Origin: Sulfurimonas sp.
Lineage (GTDB): Bacteria > Campylobacterota > Campylobacteria > Campylobacterales > Sulfurimonadaceae
Length of the DNA stretch: 12,484 nucleotides
Reading direction: 5' to 3'
Assembly: GCA_021161305.1 (NCBI GenBank)
Contig: JAGHAW010000250.1
Coordinates: 1-12,484 of the forward strand
Shown here piece after piece: positions 1 to 6,986 of the stretch; the stretch's first letter is position 1, and each line of letters opens with the position of its first letter. Both the position numbers and the translations under genes were made by a program. The notes below the pieces were generated by a model. The model was not told the DNA's origin. It saw nothing but the letters and a program-made list of their open reading frames with translations, and made no database searches.

Positions 1-2
1 CT

Positions 3-497
3 TTTAGGCTTGTTGAATTTTTTAATAATATTAGAAAGTTTAATGTAAAAATAGAATCTATTACACAGGTTATTACTCTAATGGGTAGAAATAAACTACT
101 GCGATGGTTATTAGTATATTTATATTCAGAAGTTTCTACAAACCCTGCTTCAAAAACTATATTGGATTTAGCTATAAAAAGAGCAGAAAGAATGGAGAAA
201 GAAGCTAGACCGGAGTATAAAGATAAAGCATATTTGGCTGGCATGTTTTCAATGTTGAGTTCTATTTTTGAAACAGACATTGGAGAGCTAATGAATCACA
301 TAAAAATGGATGATGATATTACCTCTTTAGTGCTAGAGAAAAAAGGAGTCTTTGCCGGTAGTTTGATGAGAGCAGAAATAGAGGAGAAAGAGTATTTAAA
401 AAAGATAATGATAGCTAATTTTGAGAAACTAGATGCAACTGATTTAATTTATACTTTAGAAGATAGTGGAGTTGAAATAGATAGTAATAAACTCTAG
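3..497 (+). CDS. HDOD-domain signalling protein, C-terminal part (5' end outside window)
   Basis: The reading frame is open back to the window edge, so the ATG at 81 is an internal methionine (ITLMGRNKL) and not the start; 164 codons are visible. The first 40 or so residues match the end of an HDOD domain: a leucine/asparagine-rich helix, then the spacing I-x-x-I-T-Q-V-I-T-L-M-G and L-L-R-W-L-L. The remainder, with A-x-R-A-E-R-M-E and D-K-A-Y-L-A-G-M-F-S-M-L, is the helical tail typical of EAL-HDOD (YuxH-like) proteins. In that family an often degenerate EAL domain sits N-terminal of HDOD, but that part is not in view. HDOD is an HD-related regulatory domain usually lacking the catalytic HD pair. 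The likely role is cytoplasmic signal transduction; target unknown. It ends with TAG, and the next gene has its own promoter about 35 bases on, so it is probably a separate unit. Confidence 0.8.
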   Translation, partial: FRLVEFFNNIRKFNVKIESITQVITLMGRNKLLRWLLVYLYSEVSTNPASKTILDLAIKRAERMEKEARPEYKDKAYLAGMFSMLSSIFETDIGELMNHIKMDDDITSLVLEKKGVFAGSLMRAEIEEKEYLKKIMIANFEKLDATDLIYTLEDSGVEIDSNKL

Positions 498-528
498 GGG
501 GTTTTAAAACTATATAAGTGTTGCTCTA

Positions 529-537
529 TGGTATAAT
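529..537 (+). promoter_or_regulatory. Extended -10 promoter for the UbiD-family gene
   Basis: TGGTATAAT gives a perfect TATAAT at 532-537 preceded by TG at 529-530, an extended -10 element. The expected -35 position (about 509-514) has no match to TTGACA, which is usual for sigma-70 promoters of Campylobacterota. Transcription would start near 544, giving a leader of roughly 48 bases before the ATG at 592. Inference from sequence only. Confidence 0.65.
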
Positions 538-574
538 TTCACCATTAGAATAGAGACTTTATTTCACTAATTTC

Positions 575-578
575 GGAG
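575..578 (+). promoter_or_regulatory. Ribosome-binding site that decides the UbiD start
   Basis: GGAG lies 1 base before the ATG at 580, too close to serve it, and 13 bases before the in-frame ATG at 592, long but usable. This favours 592 as the start. No other Shine-Dalgarno-like sequence is near. Confidence 0.5.
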
Positions 579-591
579 AATGATAAATAAT

Positions 592-2406
592 ATGAAAAAA
601 ACTATAGCACTTTTAAAAAAGCATGCCCAATTAAAAGTTATTGAAGAAGAGTTGGATATATATCTTGAGATTCCACACTTAGCTTACGCCGAAGTAAAGA
701 AAAAAGATGGTGGGTTAGCACTTCTTTTTACAAATGTTGTGGATAAAAAGAGTGGTGCTAAGTTTGATGAACCAGTGCTTATGAATGTATTTGGTTCATA
801 TAAGAGATGTGAACTTCTTTTTGGTCGTACTATAGAATCTGTTGCAGATGAGATAACTAATCTTCTCCACATGAAACCACCATCTGGTATGATGGAAAAA
901 ATATCAATGGCAAAAGAGCTTTTTTCTCTAAAAAATATCTTTCCAAAACGCTTAAAAGGCAAAGGTGCTTGTCAAGAAGTTATCTATATGAATGATGATA
1001 TAGATCTCTATAAGCTTCCAGTTTTAACAACATGGGAACAAGATGGTGGTCCATTTATAACTATGGGTCAGGTTTATACGCAGAGTCTCGATGGTGAAAT
1101 GGTGAATCTTGGCATGTACAGACTTCAAGTTTATGACAAAAACCATTTGGGAATGCACTGGCAGATTCATAAGGATAGCTCTCACTTTTTTGATCAATAC
1201 CAAAAAGCAGGTAAGAAAATGCCTGTTAGTATTGCTATAGGTGGAAATCCGCTATATACTTGGTGTGCAACTGCTCCACTTCCTTATGGTGTGAATGAAC
1301 TTCTAATGTATGGTCTTATTACAAAAGAACCTGCAAAACTTGTTAGATCTCTGACTACTCCATTATATATTCCCCAAGATGTTGATTATGTGATTGAGGG
1401 ATGGGTTGATACTGATGAGTTAAAGATAGAGGGACCGTTTGGTGACCATACCGGTTACTATACTTTGGAAGAGCCATACCCTGTTATGCAGGTAAGTGCG
1501 ATTACAACAAAAAAAGATAGAGTATTTTTGGCTACAGTTGTAGGTAAACCACCACTTGAAGATAAATATATGGGTTGGGCAACCGGAAAGATATTTTTTC
1601 CACTTTTAAAAACAACAGCACCTGATCTGCTTGATTATCATATGCCGGAAAATGCAGGTTTTCACAATCTTATACTTGCTAAGATGCAACCACTTTACAA
1701 AGGACACGCAAAACAGTTTATGCATGTTTTTTGGGGTGCTGGGCAGATGAGTTTTGTAAAACATGCGATTTTTTTAGATGAAAATGCTCCAAAGTTAAAT
1801 AACTATGAGGCACTTGCCACTTATATACTCAATAGATTTACTCCAAAATCTATGTTTATTACAGAGGGCATCTTAGATGCACTTGATCACTCTTCCCCAG
1901 AGACACTTGTTGGTGGAAAGTTGGGAATAGATTCAACTGCCGCAAATGTAGTTGAAGCTCCACAGCTTTTAGGTGATGAAGAGTTGCTAAGAAGAGTTAA
2001 AGAGTTGATTCCTGATGTTGTAAATCTTCATCAGTTTATGAGACGAACAAAAAACCCTATTACAGTTATCTCTGTGAATAAAACAAAAAATGCTAAAGAT
2101 TATTTTGATGCACTTATTAGCTTAAGCACACATATTAGAATTGTTATTTTTGTAGATGATAAAAATAATGATGTTTTTAATTCGTATATGTTGATATGGA
2201 GAGTTACAAATAATATGGATGCACTAAGAGATGTTTTTATTTCAGGTTTAATGGTTGGTATTGATGGAACTAACAAAAATTTACTTGATGGTTTTTCTCG
2301 CAGATGGCCGGATGATGTTGATTGTAGCTTAGAAGTTGTTGATTCTCTGAAGCAACGAGGTCTTTGGGATTTGGATGATAAGGTGTATAAAAAGTTCCAG
2401 TTATAG
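592..2406 (+). CDS. ubiD: UbiD-family decarboxylase, probably menaquinone (futalosine pathway) type
   Basis: A 604-residue UbiD-superfamily protein (608 from the ATG at 580). UbiD enzymes are cytoplasmic decarboxylases that use prenylated FMN made by a UbiX partner, which is not in this window. Family landmarks, numbered from the ATG at 580: N-L-G-M-Y-R-L-Q at 176-183, with the Asn and Arg expected in the prFMN/metal site; W-Q-I-H at 194-197; V-I-E-G at 271-274; E-G-P-F-G-D-H-T-G-Y-Y at 284-294, the most conserved UbiD block; and G-K-P-P-L-E-D at 322-328. About 600 residues is longer than E. coli UbiD (near 500) and fits the 'menaquinone biosynthesis decarboxylase' subgroup found with the futalosine pathway, which Campylobacterota use in place of ubiquinone synthesis. 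Its substrate is therefore inferred to be a naphthoate-type menaquinone intermediate, not polyprenyl-hydroxybenzoate. It appears to be the first gene of its own transcript. Family very sure; exact substrate less so. Confidence 0.9.
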   Translation: MKKTIALLKKHAQLKVIEEELDIYLEIPHLAYAEVKKKDGGLALLFTNVVDKKSGAKFDEPVLMNVFGSYKRCELLFGRTIESVADEITNLLHMKPPSGMMEKISMAKELFSLKNIFPKRLKGKGACQEVIYMNDDIDLYKLPVLTTWEQDGGPFITMGQVYTQSLDGEMVNLGMYRLQVYDKNHLGMHWQIHKDSSHFFDQYQKAGKKMPVSIAIGGNPLYTWCATAPLPYGVNELLMYGLITKEPAKLVRSLTTPLYIPQDVDYVIEGWVDTDELKIEGPFGDHTGYYTLEEPYPVMQVSAITTKKDRVFLATVVGKPPLEDKYMGWATGKIFFPLLKTTAPDLLDYHMPENAGFHNLILAKMQPLYKGHAKQFMHVFWGAGQMSFVKHAIFLDENAPKLNNYEALATYILNRFTPKSMFITEGILDALDHSSPETLVGGKLGIDSTAANVVEAPQLLGDEELLRRVKELIPDVVNLHQFMRRTKNPITVISVNKTKNAKDYFDALISLSTHIRIVIFVDDKNNDVFNSYMLIWRVTNNMDALRDVFISGLMVGIDGTNKNLLDGFSRRWPDDVDCSLEVVDSLKQRGLWDLDDKVYKKFQL

Positions 2407-2431
2407 GTATTATCTATATTGTTGCATTAAA

Positions 2432-2474
2432 TATGTATCATATAAGGTGAATGTAAGATGTTCCTATGTATCAT
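2432..2474 (+). repeat. 10-base direct repeat upstream of the cytochrome gene
   Basis: TATGTATCAT occurs at 2432-2441 and again, unchanged, at 2465-2474, a period of 33 bases (about three helical turns). The core ATGTATCAT resembles its own reverse complement ATGATACAT. The pair lies 28-70 bases before the cytochrome start. It could be a tandem operator or chance in AT-rich DNA. Confidence 0.35.
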
Positions 2475-2489
2475 GAAACATTATTACTT

Positions 2490-2493
2490 GGAG
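2490..2493 (+). promoter_or_regulatory. Ribosome-binding site of the small cytochrome gene
   Basis: GGAG lies 8 bases before the ATG at 2502. It fixes that ATG as the start in place of the in-frame ATG at 2466, which has no Shine-Dalgarno sequence and would place 12 extra residues before the signal peptide. Confidence 0.75.
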
Positions 2494-2501
2494 TATCTTA
2501 T

Positions 2502-2837
2502 ATGAGTAGGTTGTTGTTGTTTTGTATGGTTGCATTGTTATTGGGCGTAACTACTATATCTGCTGCAGTTTATAAAGGTCAACGGGTTTTTGTAAGAGAG
2601 TGTGTTGTTTGTCACCATGAAGGACAAACTTTTTTAACTACAAAGACAATTTCTGAGTGGGAAGCATTAATGAAAGATGTTGGAAAGCCATTAGCAAAGA
2701 TTCACACAAAAGATAAGAGTGCGACAAAGTCTTGGAAATATTTTGGTAGTAAAAAATATAGCAAAAAAGCAAAACATCTTAAACAGTTTTTGATGGAATA
2801 TGCAAAAGATAGTGGGAAAGTACCTGCCTGTAATTAA
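2502..2837 (+). CDS. Small secreted monoheme c-type cytochrome
   Basis: A 111-residue precursor. Residues 1-21 form a signal peptide (a hydrophobic run of Leu/Val/Ala ending T-I-S-A), with likely cleavage near residue 21 or 22, leaving about 90 periplasmic residues. C34-x-x-C37-H38 is a single covalent heme c site. The usual Gly after CxxCH is replaced by His (CHH). The distal ligand is not obvious; Met57, Met98, His68 and His92 are candidates. The mature part is very lysine-rich, suggesting docking to an acidic partner. A third Cys is the penultimate residue (P-A-C-N). The protein resembles short monoheme cytochromes common in Campylobacterota, whose partners are mostly undefined. It follows the UbiD-family gene by 95 bases on the same strand and may be co-transcribed or have its own promoter. 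Heme binding and export are well supported; the electron-transfer partner is unknown. Confidence 0.8.
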   Translation: MSRLLLFCMVALLLGVTTISAAVYKGQRVFVRECVVCHHEGQTFLTTKTISEWEALMKDVGKPLAKIHTKDKSATKSWKYFGSKKYSKKAKHLKQFLMEYAKDSGKVPACN

Positions 2838-2876
2838 TACAAATCTTCACTAAACTCCTCTTTAACCTTATTTAGT

Positions 2877-2882
2877 TAAAAT
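2877..2882 (+). promoter_or_regulatory. Possible -10 box for argH
   Basis: TAAAAT within TTAGTTAAAATATC lies 35 bases before argH, behind a pyrimidine-rich stretch (2850-2870). It is one mismatch from TATAAT and has no clear -35. Weak evidence in AT-rich DNA. Confidence 0.3.
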
Positions 2883-2917
2883 ATCAAACTTTTTTAAATT
2901 ATTATTAGGAACTACAA

Positions 2918-4297
2918 ATGGATAAAATGTGGTCAGGTCGTTTTTCTGCAAGTGCTTCAACTCTCTTAGATAAATTTAATGCGTCAATTATGTATGACAG
3001 AAAACTTTATCGTGAAGATATTGAGGGTTCTATCGCTCATGCTGCAATGCTTACTCAGCAGGGTATTTTAACAAATGATGAACTTACTCAGATAGTTGAT
3101 GGACTAAATCAGGTTAAGAGTGAGATAGAATCTGGCGAATTTGAGTGGAAAATCTCAGATGAAGATTTGCATATGGGAATTGAGAAGAGATTAACTGCTT
3201 TAATCGGTGATGCAGGTAAAAAACTTCATACTGCTCGTAGCAGAAATGATCAAGTTGCTACAGATTTTCGTCGCTTTGTTCTTCGTAAAAACTTAGAGAT
3301 AGTAGATGCTCTTAAGCTTTTGATGAGAGAGATAGTTGTGGTGGCTGATAAACACACCGAGACTCTTCTCCCTGGTATGACGCATCTGCAACATGCACAA
3401 CCTACTAACTTCGCTTTTCATCTATGTGCATATTTAAGTATGTTTAAGAGAGATATTGCAAGACTTGAAGAATCACATAAAAGAAATAATGTATCTCCTT
3501 TAGGTTGTGCAGCCTTAGCCGGAACTCCACATGCCATAGATAGAGATAAAACAGCTGAGCTTTTAGGTTTTGAGAGTGTCAGTATTAACTGTTTGGATAC
3601 AGTAAGTGACAGAGATTTTGCTTTAGAGATTCTTTTTAATATTTCAACAATGATGATGCATATCTCCCGTCTTAGTGAAGAGTTAGTTATGTGGTCTAGT
3701 TATGAGTTTGGTTTTGTTGAACTTAGTGATGAGTACTCAACTGGTTCATCTATTATGCCACAAAAGAAAAATCCAGATGTTCCAGAACTTCTTCGTGGGA
3801 AAACAGGTCGTGTTTATGGTTCACTCATGGGGCTTTTGACTGTTATGAAAGGTCTTCCTTTAGCATATAACAAAGATACTCAAGAAGATAAAGAGGGTGT
3901 TTTTGATTCTGTTGAGACTGCTGAAATTTCACTAGAGATTTTAAAAGAGGCTATAAAAACTATGGAAGTCAAAGCTCATAATATGGAATCTGCTTGTGCT
4001 GTTGGACATTTGAGTGCTACGGATTTGGCTGATTATTTAGTTGAAAAATGTGATATTCCTTTTAGAGAAGCTCACTTTATTACAGGTCGTGCTGTAGCTA
4101 AAGGTGAAGAATTGAATGTTGATTTAAGTAAGATGGATTTTAAATATCTTAAAGAGATTGATGAGAGAATCGGTGAAGATGTAATGGAATTTTTAGGTTT
4201 AAGAAACTCTATGAATGCAAGAACTTCTGCAGGTGGAACCGCAACTGTACGAACTTTAGAGCAGTTAGAGTATTTTAAAAAATATCTAAATTTTTAG
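2918..4297 (+). CDS. argH: Argininosuccinate lyase
   Basis: Catalyses the last step of arginine synthesis, argininosuccinate to arginine plus fumarate, as a cytoplasmic homotetramer of the fumarase/aspartase superfamily. The 459 residues match the usual length. Visible landmarks: M-W-S-G-R-F at 4-9; H-T-A-R-S-R-N-D-Q at 104-112; T-H-L-Q-H-A-Q-P at 155-162, containing the conserved catalytic-site Thr/His; and the superfamily signature G-S-S-I-M-P-Q-K-K-N-P-D at 276-287, the flexible loop carrying the catalytic serine (Ser277 or Ser278). AGGA at 2907-2910 lies 7 bases before the ATG, supporting this start. The upstream gap is 80 bases with only a weak promoter candidate. Downstream it converges on the lytic transglycosylase gene with 16 bases between stop codons. 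No other arg gene is in view, so arginine genes are dispersed here. No key residue appears lost. Confidence 0.98.
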   Translation: MDKMWSGRFSASASTLLDKFNASIMYDRKLYREDIEGSIAHAAMLTQQGILTNDELTQIVDGLNQVKSEIESGEFEWKISDEDLHMGIEKRLTALIGDAGKKLHTARSRNDQVATDFRRFVLRKNLEIVDALKLLMREIVVVADKHTETLLPGMTHLQHAQPTNFAFHLCAYLSMFKRDIARLEESHKRNNVSPLGCAALAGTPHAIDRDKTAELLGFESVSINCLDTVSDRDFALEILFNISTMMMHISRLSEELVMWSSYEFGFVELSDEYSTGSSIMPQKKNPDVPELLRGKTGRVYGSLMGLLTVMKGLPLAYNKDTQEDKEGVFDSVETAEISLEILKEAIKTMEVKAHNMESACAVGHLSATDLADYLVEKCDIPFREAHFITGRAVAKGEELNVDLSKMDFKYLKEIDERIGEDVMEFLGLRNSMNARTSAGGTATVRTLEQLEYFKKYLNF

Positions 4298-4301
4298 AAT
4301 C

Positions 4302-4325
4302 TATGGGAGGCTTTTAACTCCCATA
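4302..4325. terminator. Hairpin between convergent argH and mltC-like genes
   Basis: TATGGGAG at 4302-4309 and CTCCCATA at 4318-4325 form a perfect 8-bp stem with an 8-base loop. It begins 4 bases after the argH stop and overlaps the last codons and TAA of the minus-strand gene, so it could end both transcripts. No long T run follows directly on either strand, so efficiency is uncertain. Confidence 0.5.
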
Positions 4326-5501
4326 AACTCTATGATAAGCATTCATTCTTCTGGAGACCTTTTTTAGATAGTGTTTAGGCTCTTCATATCTTAAATCTTT
4401 GAGTAGTTTGTTATAGACTTCTTTTGATGTTAAGGCATTTATCAGTGGTGCTGCTTCACTCATATTGTGTTTTCCTACAAAAGCCCATGCGATATTACCT
4501 GCTCCTGTATTATAAGCAGCTATTGTGCAGTAGAGTCTGCTTGTCGGGTCTTTTATATCTCTTAAATATCTGTAGTAGAGTATGTGAAGATAGGCTGTAC
4601 CCATAGTTATGTTGTTTGTAGAGTTGTAAAGATAACTACTAGAGACTAGCTTTTTTTTCTTATATAAAAATCTATATGTATCGATTCCTGCAGTTCTTGG
4701 AACAATCTGCATTAGACCATAGGCAGGTACATGAGACCTCGCTCTTGGGTTGAAACTACTCTCAGAGTGCATTATGGCAAAAACTAAAGATATCGGAAGT
4801 TTACGCTTTGAAGCTTGTTTTTTAACTTCATCATAATAGAGTTTAGACCTTTTAATCATGGCATCTTTTGGCATCTGAATTTTAACACTATATACTTTAA
4901 AGTGTTGCTTTTTGTTTGATTTTATAACTTCTATTTTGCTATCTGTAATATGATTTTTTACATAATTATCAACAGCTTTTTTTGTAGGCGATTCATCAAA
5001 AATAACGGTGGAAAGAATAGGCTCATTTTTTACCTGTGCATCAACTAAACCAAAAGGTTTTTTGACTTTAGAGAGAGCATTTTGCAGTGGGTCAGTTCTT
5101 TGGAGAGTTCCGTTGTCGATTGTTACTACTTTCCCAAGAGCAACTTCGAGTTTTAGTTTTGCTTCTATTGGTGAAGAGGCTATCGTTTCAACTAGAATTG
5201 TTTCCTTGGAAAAATCAACATCAGTTCTAGTTTTTTTGTCTGGAGTATAGGCTACCCAAGTTGTTTTAGTAGACATCTTTGGTTTTTCCCAAATAGCTCC
5301 AACCTCTTTTTTGTAGTTGAGAAAAACATTGTCTTGTGCTTGTTTGTAACTCTCAAACTCTTTATCTTGAGATTTTTGGTATATGCCAAACTCTTTTTTA
5401 TGTTGCTCAAAAACTTGTGTTTGTTCTTTATTGTACTCATCCCAAGATTGAGCTAAAATCACACAAGAGAGAGAGGCTAATATAAGTAAATTTCTAAGCA
5501 C
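4314..5501 (-). CDS. mltC: MltC-like lytic murein transglycosylase
   Basis: A 395-residue periplasmic enzyme that cleaves the MurNAc-GlcNAc bond of peptidoglycan to give 1,6-anhydro-MurNAc ends. Residues 1-17 are a signal peptide (likely cleavage L-A/Q-S). Cys13 is not in a convincing lipobox, unlike E. coli MltC, which is a lipoprotein. Residues 20-71 are a charged helical segment with aromatic residues repeating every 11 positions. Residues 71-215 resemble the MltC N-terminal domain (DUF3393; note I-W and the stretch ending T-I-L-V-E-T-I-A). The SLT domain covers about 225-345: H-S-E-S-S-F-N-P at 245-252 with catalytic Glu247, A-Y-G-L-M-Q-I-V-P at 260-268, T-A-Y-L at 302-305 and A-A-Y-N-T-G-A-G at 328-335. 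The C-terminal part keeps the MltC-like P-T-S-R and E-V-Y. The start is GTG at 5501, two bases after the HIT stop, with AAAGG 12 bases upstream inside the HIT gene, so translational coupling is likely. Confidence 0.87.
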   Translation of the reverse strand: MLRNLLILASLSCVILAQSWDEYNKEQTQVFEQHKKEFGIYQKSQDKEFESYKQAQDNVFLNYKKEVGAIWEKPKMSTKTTWVAYTPDKKTRTDVDFSKETILVETIASSPIEAKLKLEVALGKVVTIDNGTLQRTDPLQNALSKVKKPFGLVDAQVKNEPILSTVIFDESPTKKAVDNYVKNHITDSKIEVIKSNKKQHFKVYSVKIQMPKDAMIKRSKLYYDEVKKQASKRKLPISLVFAIMHSESSFNPRARSHVPAYGLMQIVPRTAGIDTYRFLYKKKKLVSSSYLYNSTNNITMGTAYLHILYYRYLRDIKDPTSRLYCTIAAYNTGAGNIAWAFVGKHNMSEAAPLINALTSKEVYNKLLKDLRYEEPKHYLKKVSRRMNAYHRVYGS

Positions 5502-5503
5502 TA

Positions 5504-5860
5504 TTAAAAGTGACCTTTAGGATCTGCATCACTAAAGTGACCCCAGCTAAGTTTTGCACCACCTAAAATATGAAAATGCAGATGTTGAACTTCTTGACCA
5601 CCATTTTCCCCAATATTGGTTATGACTCTATAACCACTCTTGTCTATTTTGACTTCTTGAGCAACTTTTTTTATAAAAGAACTCATTTTACCCATCAGTT
5701 CACCACTGACTTCATTAAAACTATCCACATGAATTTTTGGAATAGCCAAGATGTGAACCGGAGCTTTTGGGTTTACATCGTGAAATGCAAGAAAATCCTC
5801 ATCTTCTAAAATTACATTTGATGGTATTTCTTTATTTATTATTTTACAGAATAGACACAT
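5504..5860 (-). CDS. HIT-family (HINT/PKCI-like) nucleotide hydrolase
   Basis: A 118-residue HIT protein of the HINT branch, cytoplasmic, expected to hydrolyse nucleoside phosphoramidates or adenylates. The histidine triad H-L-H-F-H-I-L-G-G is at 93-101, with H95 the expected nucleophile. The N-terminus C-L-F-C-K-I-I (Cys2, Cys5) with E-I-P at 11-13 is typical of HINT proteins and may bind zinc. D-V-N-P-K-A-P-V-H at 28-36 and P-K-I-H at 41-44 are also family-typical. Length is normal. AAGGA at 5868-5872 lies 7 bases before the ATG, and an extended -10 box lies about 30 bases upstream. The mltC-like gene begins 2 bases after its stop, so the two are probably one operon. The gene is divergent from pheS; from memory the HIT/pheS pairing recurs in H. 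pylori and C. jejuni. Physiological substrate unknown. Confidence 0.93.
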   Translation of the reverse strand: MCLFCKIINKEIPSNVILEDEDFLAFHDVNPKAPVHILAIPKIHVDSFNEVSGELMGKMSSFIKKVAQEVKIDKSGYRVITNIGENGGQEVQHLHFHILGGAKLSWGHFSDADPKGHF

Positions 5861-5890
5861 TTTTATATCCTTATTTAGGTTGTTTTATTG

Positions 5891-5899
5891 ATTATAACA
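5891..5899 (-). promoter_or_regulatory. Extended -10 promoter for HIT and mltC-like genes
   Basis: Read on the minus strand the site is TGTTATAAT: TATAAT at plus 5896-5891 with TG at 5899-5898. Transcription would start near plus 5884, giving a leader of about 24 bases. No -35 match is seen. It lies back to back with the pheS promoter, about 55 bases away. Confidence 0.6.
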
Positions 5900-5953
5900 T
5901 ATTAAATTTTAATTTATGACAGAGAATGAAGCTATATATAACTTACTTTTGAC

Positions 5954-5959
5954 TATAAT
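5954..5959 (+). promoter_or_regulatory. -10 box for the pheS-pheT-aroA-ispH operon
   Basis: A perfect TATAAT within TTTTGACTATAATCC. No -35 at the expected spacing; an AT-rich stretch (5931-5950) lies upstream. Transcription would start near 5966, leaving only about 28 bases before the pheS start, with no room for a leader-peptide attenuator or T-box. Confidence 0.6.
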
Positions 5960-5983
5960 CCTTTTTAAATTTTTATAACTATG

Positions 5984-5988
5984 GGTGA
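5984..5988 (+). promoter_or_regulatory. Ribosome-binding site favouring the TTG start of pheS
   Basis: GGTGA (within GGGTGAG) matches the anti-Shine-Dalgarno complement and lies 5 bases before TTG at 5994. The alternative GTG at 5985 lies inside this element and has no site of its own. Confidence 0.5.
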
Positions 5989-5993
5989 GTCTA

Positions 5994-6986
5994 TTGAAAG
6001 AATGGTATGATGCAATAACAGAGGCACAGAGTGTTGAAAAGCTTGAAGAGATTCGTATCTCTGTGTTTGGTAAAAAGGGTGTTTTAGCTGCAGAATTTGC
6101 TAAGATGAAAACTGCTCCAAATGAGCAAAAATCACAAATAGCGAAAGAGTTAAACACTCATAAAAGTTCACTTATGAATGAACTTACTGTAAGAAAGATA
6201 ACTCTGCAAACATTGGAGTTAGAAAAGGCTATGAAGGCTGAGGCTATTGATGTTTCACTTTTTAGTTCAAAAAGTGAGGCGGGTGCTTTGCATCCGGTTA
6301 TGGAGACTATGGATAGAATTGTTGAGTATTTCTCATCCATGAATTTCGCAGTTAAAACTGGAAATATGGTTGAAGATGATTTTAACAACTTTGAAGCTTT
6401 AAACTTACCAAAATACCATCCAGCTCGTGATATGCAAGACACTTTTTATTTTAAAGATGAGATGCTTTTAAGAACTCATACTTCCCCTGTTCAGATTAGA
6501 ACTATGATGAATACAAAGCCACCTATTCGCATGATTGCACCCGGTGCCGTTTTTCGTCGTGATTATGATTTAACTCATACTCCTATGTTTCATCAGATAG
6601 AAGGTCTTTTAGTTGATAAAGAGGGTAAAGTATCTTTTGCTAATTTAAAATATATCTTGGAAGATTTTTTAAAGTATATGTTTGGTGAAGTTGAAGTTAG
6701 ATTTCGTCCATCTTTTTTCCCTTTTACTGAGCCGTCTGCAGAAGTTGATATATCTTGTGTTTTTTGTAAAGGTAAAGGGTGTCGTGTTTGTTCTAAAACA
6801 GGTTGGTTAGAAGTTTTAGGATGTGGAATTGTTGATCCAAATGTGTTTGAAGCTGTTAATTATAAAGATGTCAGTGGTTACGCTTTTGGACTTGGAGTTG
6901 AAAGGTTTGCAATGCTTATTCACCAGATTGGAGATTTGCGTTCTCTCTTTGAGGGAGATATTAAATTTTTGGAGCAGTTTCAATGA
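5994..6986 (+). CDS. pheS: Phenylalanyl-tRNA synthetase alpha subunit
   Basis: Catalytic alpha subunit of the (alpha-beta)2 class II enzyme that charges tRNA(Phe), cytoplasmic. I choose TTG at 5994 (330 residues, M-K-E-W-Y) because of the GGTGA element just before it; GTG at 5985 would add three residues. The N-terminal 85 residues are the helical tRNA-binding arm. Core landmarks: H-P-A-R-D-M-Q-D-T-F at 142-151; R-T-H-T-S-P-V-Q at 160-167; class II motif 2, F-R-R-D-Y-D-L-T-H-T-P-M-F-H-Q-I-E-G at 187-204; F-T-E-P-S-A-E-V-D at 244-252; a four-Cys cluster (255, 258, 263, 266) usual in bacterial PheS; and motif 3, G-L-G-V-E-R-F at 299-305. It is the first gene of the operon, and its stop overlaps the pheT start (ATGA). 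No leader attenuator is seen, unlike enteric pheST. Confidence 0.97.
   Translation: MKEWYDAITEAQSVEKLEEIRISVFGKKGVLAAEFAKMKTAPNEQKSQIAKELNTHKSSLMNELTVRKITLQTLELEKAMKAEAIDVSLFSSKSEAGALHPVMETMDRIVEYFSSMNFAVKTGNMVEDDFNNFEALNLPKYHPARDMQDTFYFKDEMLLRTHTSPVQIRTMMNTKPPIRMIAPGAVFRRDYDLTHTPMFHQIEGLLVDKEGKVSFANLKYILEDFLKYMFGEVEVRFRPSFFPFTEPSAEVDISCVFCKGKGCRVCSKTGWLEVLGCGIVDPNVFEAVNYKDVSGYAFGLGVERFAMLIHQIGDLRSLFEGDIKFLEQFQ

Noticed and set aside
81..497. A complete small gene starting at ATG 81.
   Set aside because: The frame is open upstream to position 3 and the upstream residues continue the HDOD domain; no ribosome-binding site precedes ATG 81.
501..510. Palindrome GTTTTAAAAC just after the HDOD gene, as a terminator.
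   Set aside because: It has no loop and no T run; a 10-base AT-rich palindrome is common by chance here.
5008..5250. Plus-strand open frames inside the mltC-like and HIT genes.
   Set aside because: They are shadows of genes with clear catalytic motifs on the minus strand; no initiation signals or domains are seen.
5960..5993. A leader-peptide attenuator or T-box controlling pheST, as found in some other bacteria.
   Set aside because: The predicted leader is only about 28 bases, with no Phe-codon run, no T-box-like motif and no terminator hairpin before the start.
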